A program made the position numbers and the translations under genes. This document shows, piece by piece, positions 5,243-5,258 of a stretch of DNA of 5,258 nt. Under the pieces are notes generated by a model. It ran no database searches, was not told the origin of the DNA, and saw nothing but the letters and a program-made list of their open reading frames with translations. Each line of letters begins with the position of its first letter. Position 1 is the stretch's first letter. Origin of the DNA: Nitrososphaerota archaeon. Its GTDB lineage: Archaea; Thermoproteota; Nitrososphaeria; Nitrososphaerales; UBA183. The stretch is taken from positions 1-5,258 of the forward strand of contig JAPCJN010000119.1 of NCBI GenBank assembly GCA_027886925.1. The letters are read 5' to 3'.

Positions 5243-5258
5243 AATAGCCGAACTCTAA

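Larger units (their letters stand above)
4879..5258. other. Gene-poor right end
   Basis: This 380-base stretch has no long ORF on either strand and is less GC-rich than the flanking coding DNA. It contains the ribosome-binding site and possible promoter of the cupredoxin-fusion gene and the two doubtful short ORFs listed separately. A minus-strand frame open from the window edge to TAG at about 5163-5161 (33 codons, no start needed) could be the end of a gene beyond the edge, but its translation shows no recognisable motif. I found no tRNA-like T-arm (GGTTCRA), no C/D-box pair and no substantial repeat. Confidence 0.5.

Overview
The window is GC-rich archaeal DNA. Three things point to an archaeon: a deoxyhypusine synthase, an enzyme of archaea and eukaryotes; start codons (TTG, GTG, ATG) placed about 25-40 bases after TATA-like boxes, two of them looking leaderless; and a membrane protein of the DUF1404/CtaG-like type fused to a cupredoxin, a style of copper protein common in Nitrososphaerota (Thaumarchaeota) and relatives. 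The lineage beyond 'archaeon, probably Thermoproteota/Nitrososphaerota-like' is inference from gene content.

Left half, plus strand: a promoter at about 30-36, a TTG-started deoxyhypusine synthase (61-1053), then 3 bases later a complete membrane-integral, proton-pumping pyrophosphatase of the K+-independent type (1057-3201). The pyrophosphatase has a second TATA-like box inside the 3' end of the synthase gene, so it can probably be transcribed both with the synthase and alone.

Middle and right, minus strand: reading leftwards, a seven-helix histidine-rich membrane protein with an external cupredoxin domain (4878-3823), a GTG-started RidA-family deaminase (3782-3408) with its own promoter, and a 43-residue zinc-ribbon protein (3367-3236). 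The zinc-ribbon gene meets the pyrophosphatase gene tail to tail across a nested inverted repeat (3214-3256).

The last 380 bases (4879-5258) hold no firmly supported gene. Two short minus-strand ORFs are worth noting: one of 39-46 residues whose stop overlaps the GTG of the copper-protein gene (GTGA), and one of 54 residues with a hydrophobic N-terminus at the right edge.

Functionally these are mostly separate housekeeping jobs: eIF5A/aIF5A maturation, energy conservation from pyrophosphate, and detoxification of reactive enamines. The most unusual item is the CtaG-like/cupredoxin fusion, in which a cluster of histidines near the outer membrane face is tethered to a copper-binding domain with an atypical ligand set. 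No defence system, mobile element, CRISPR array, tRNA or rRNA was seen.
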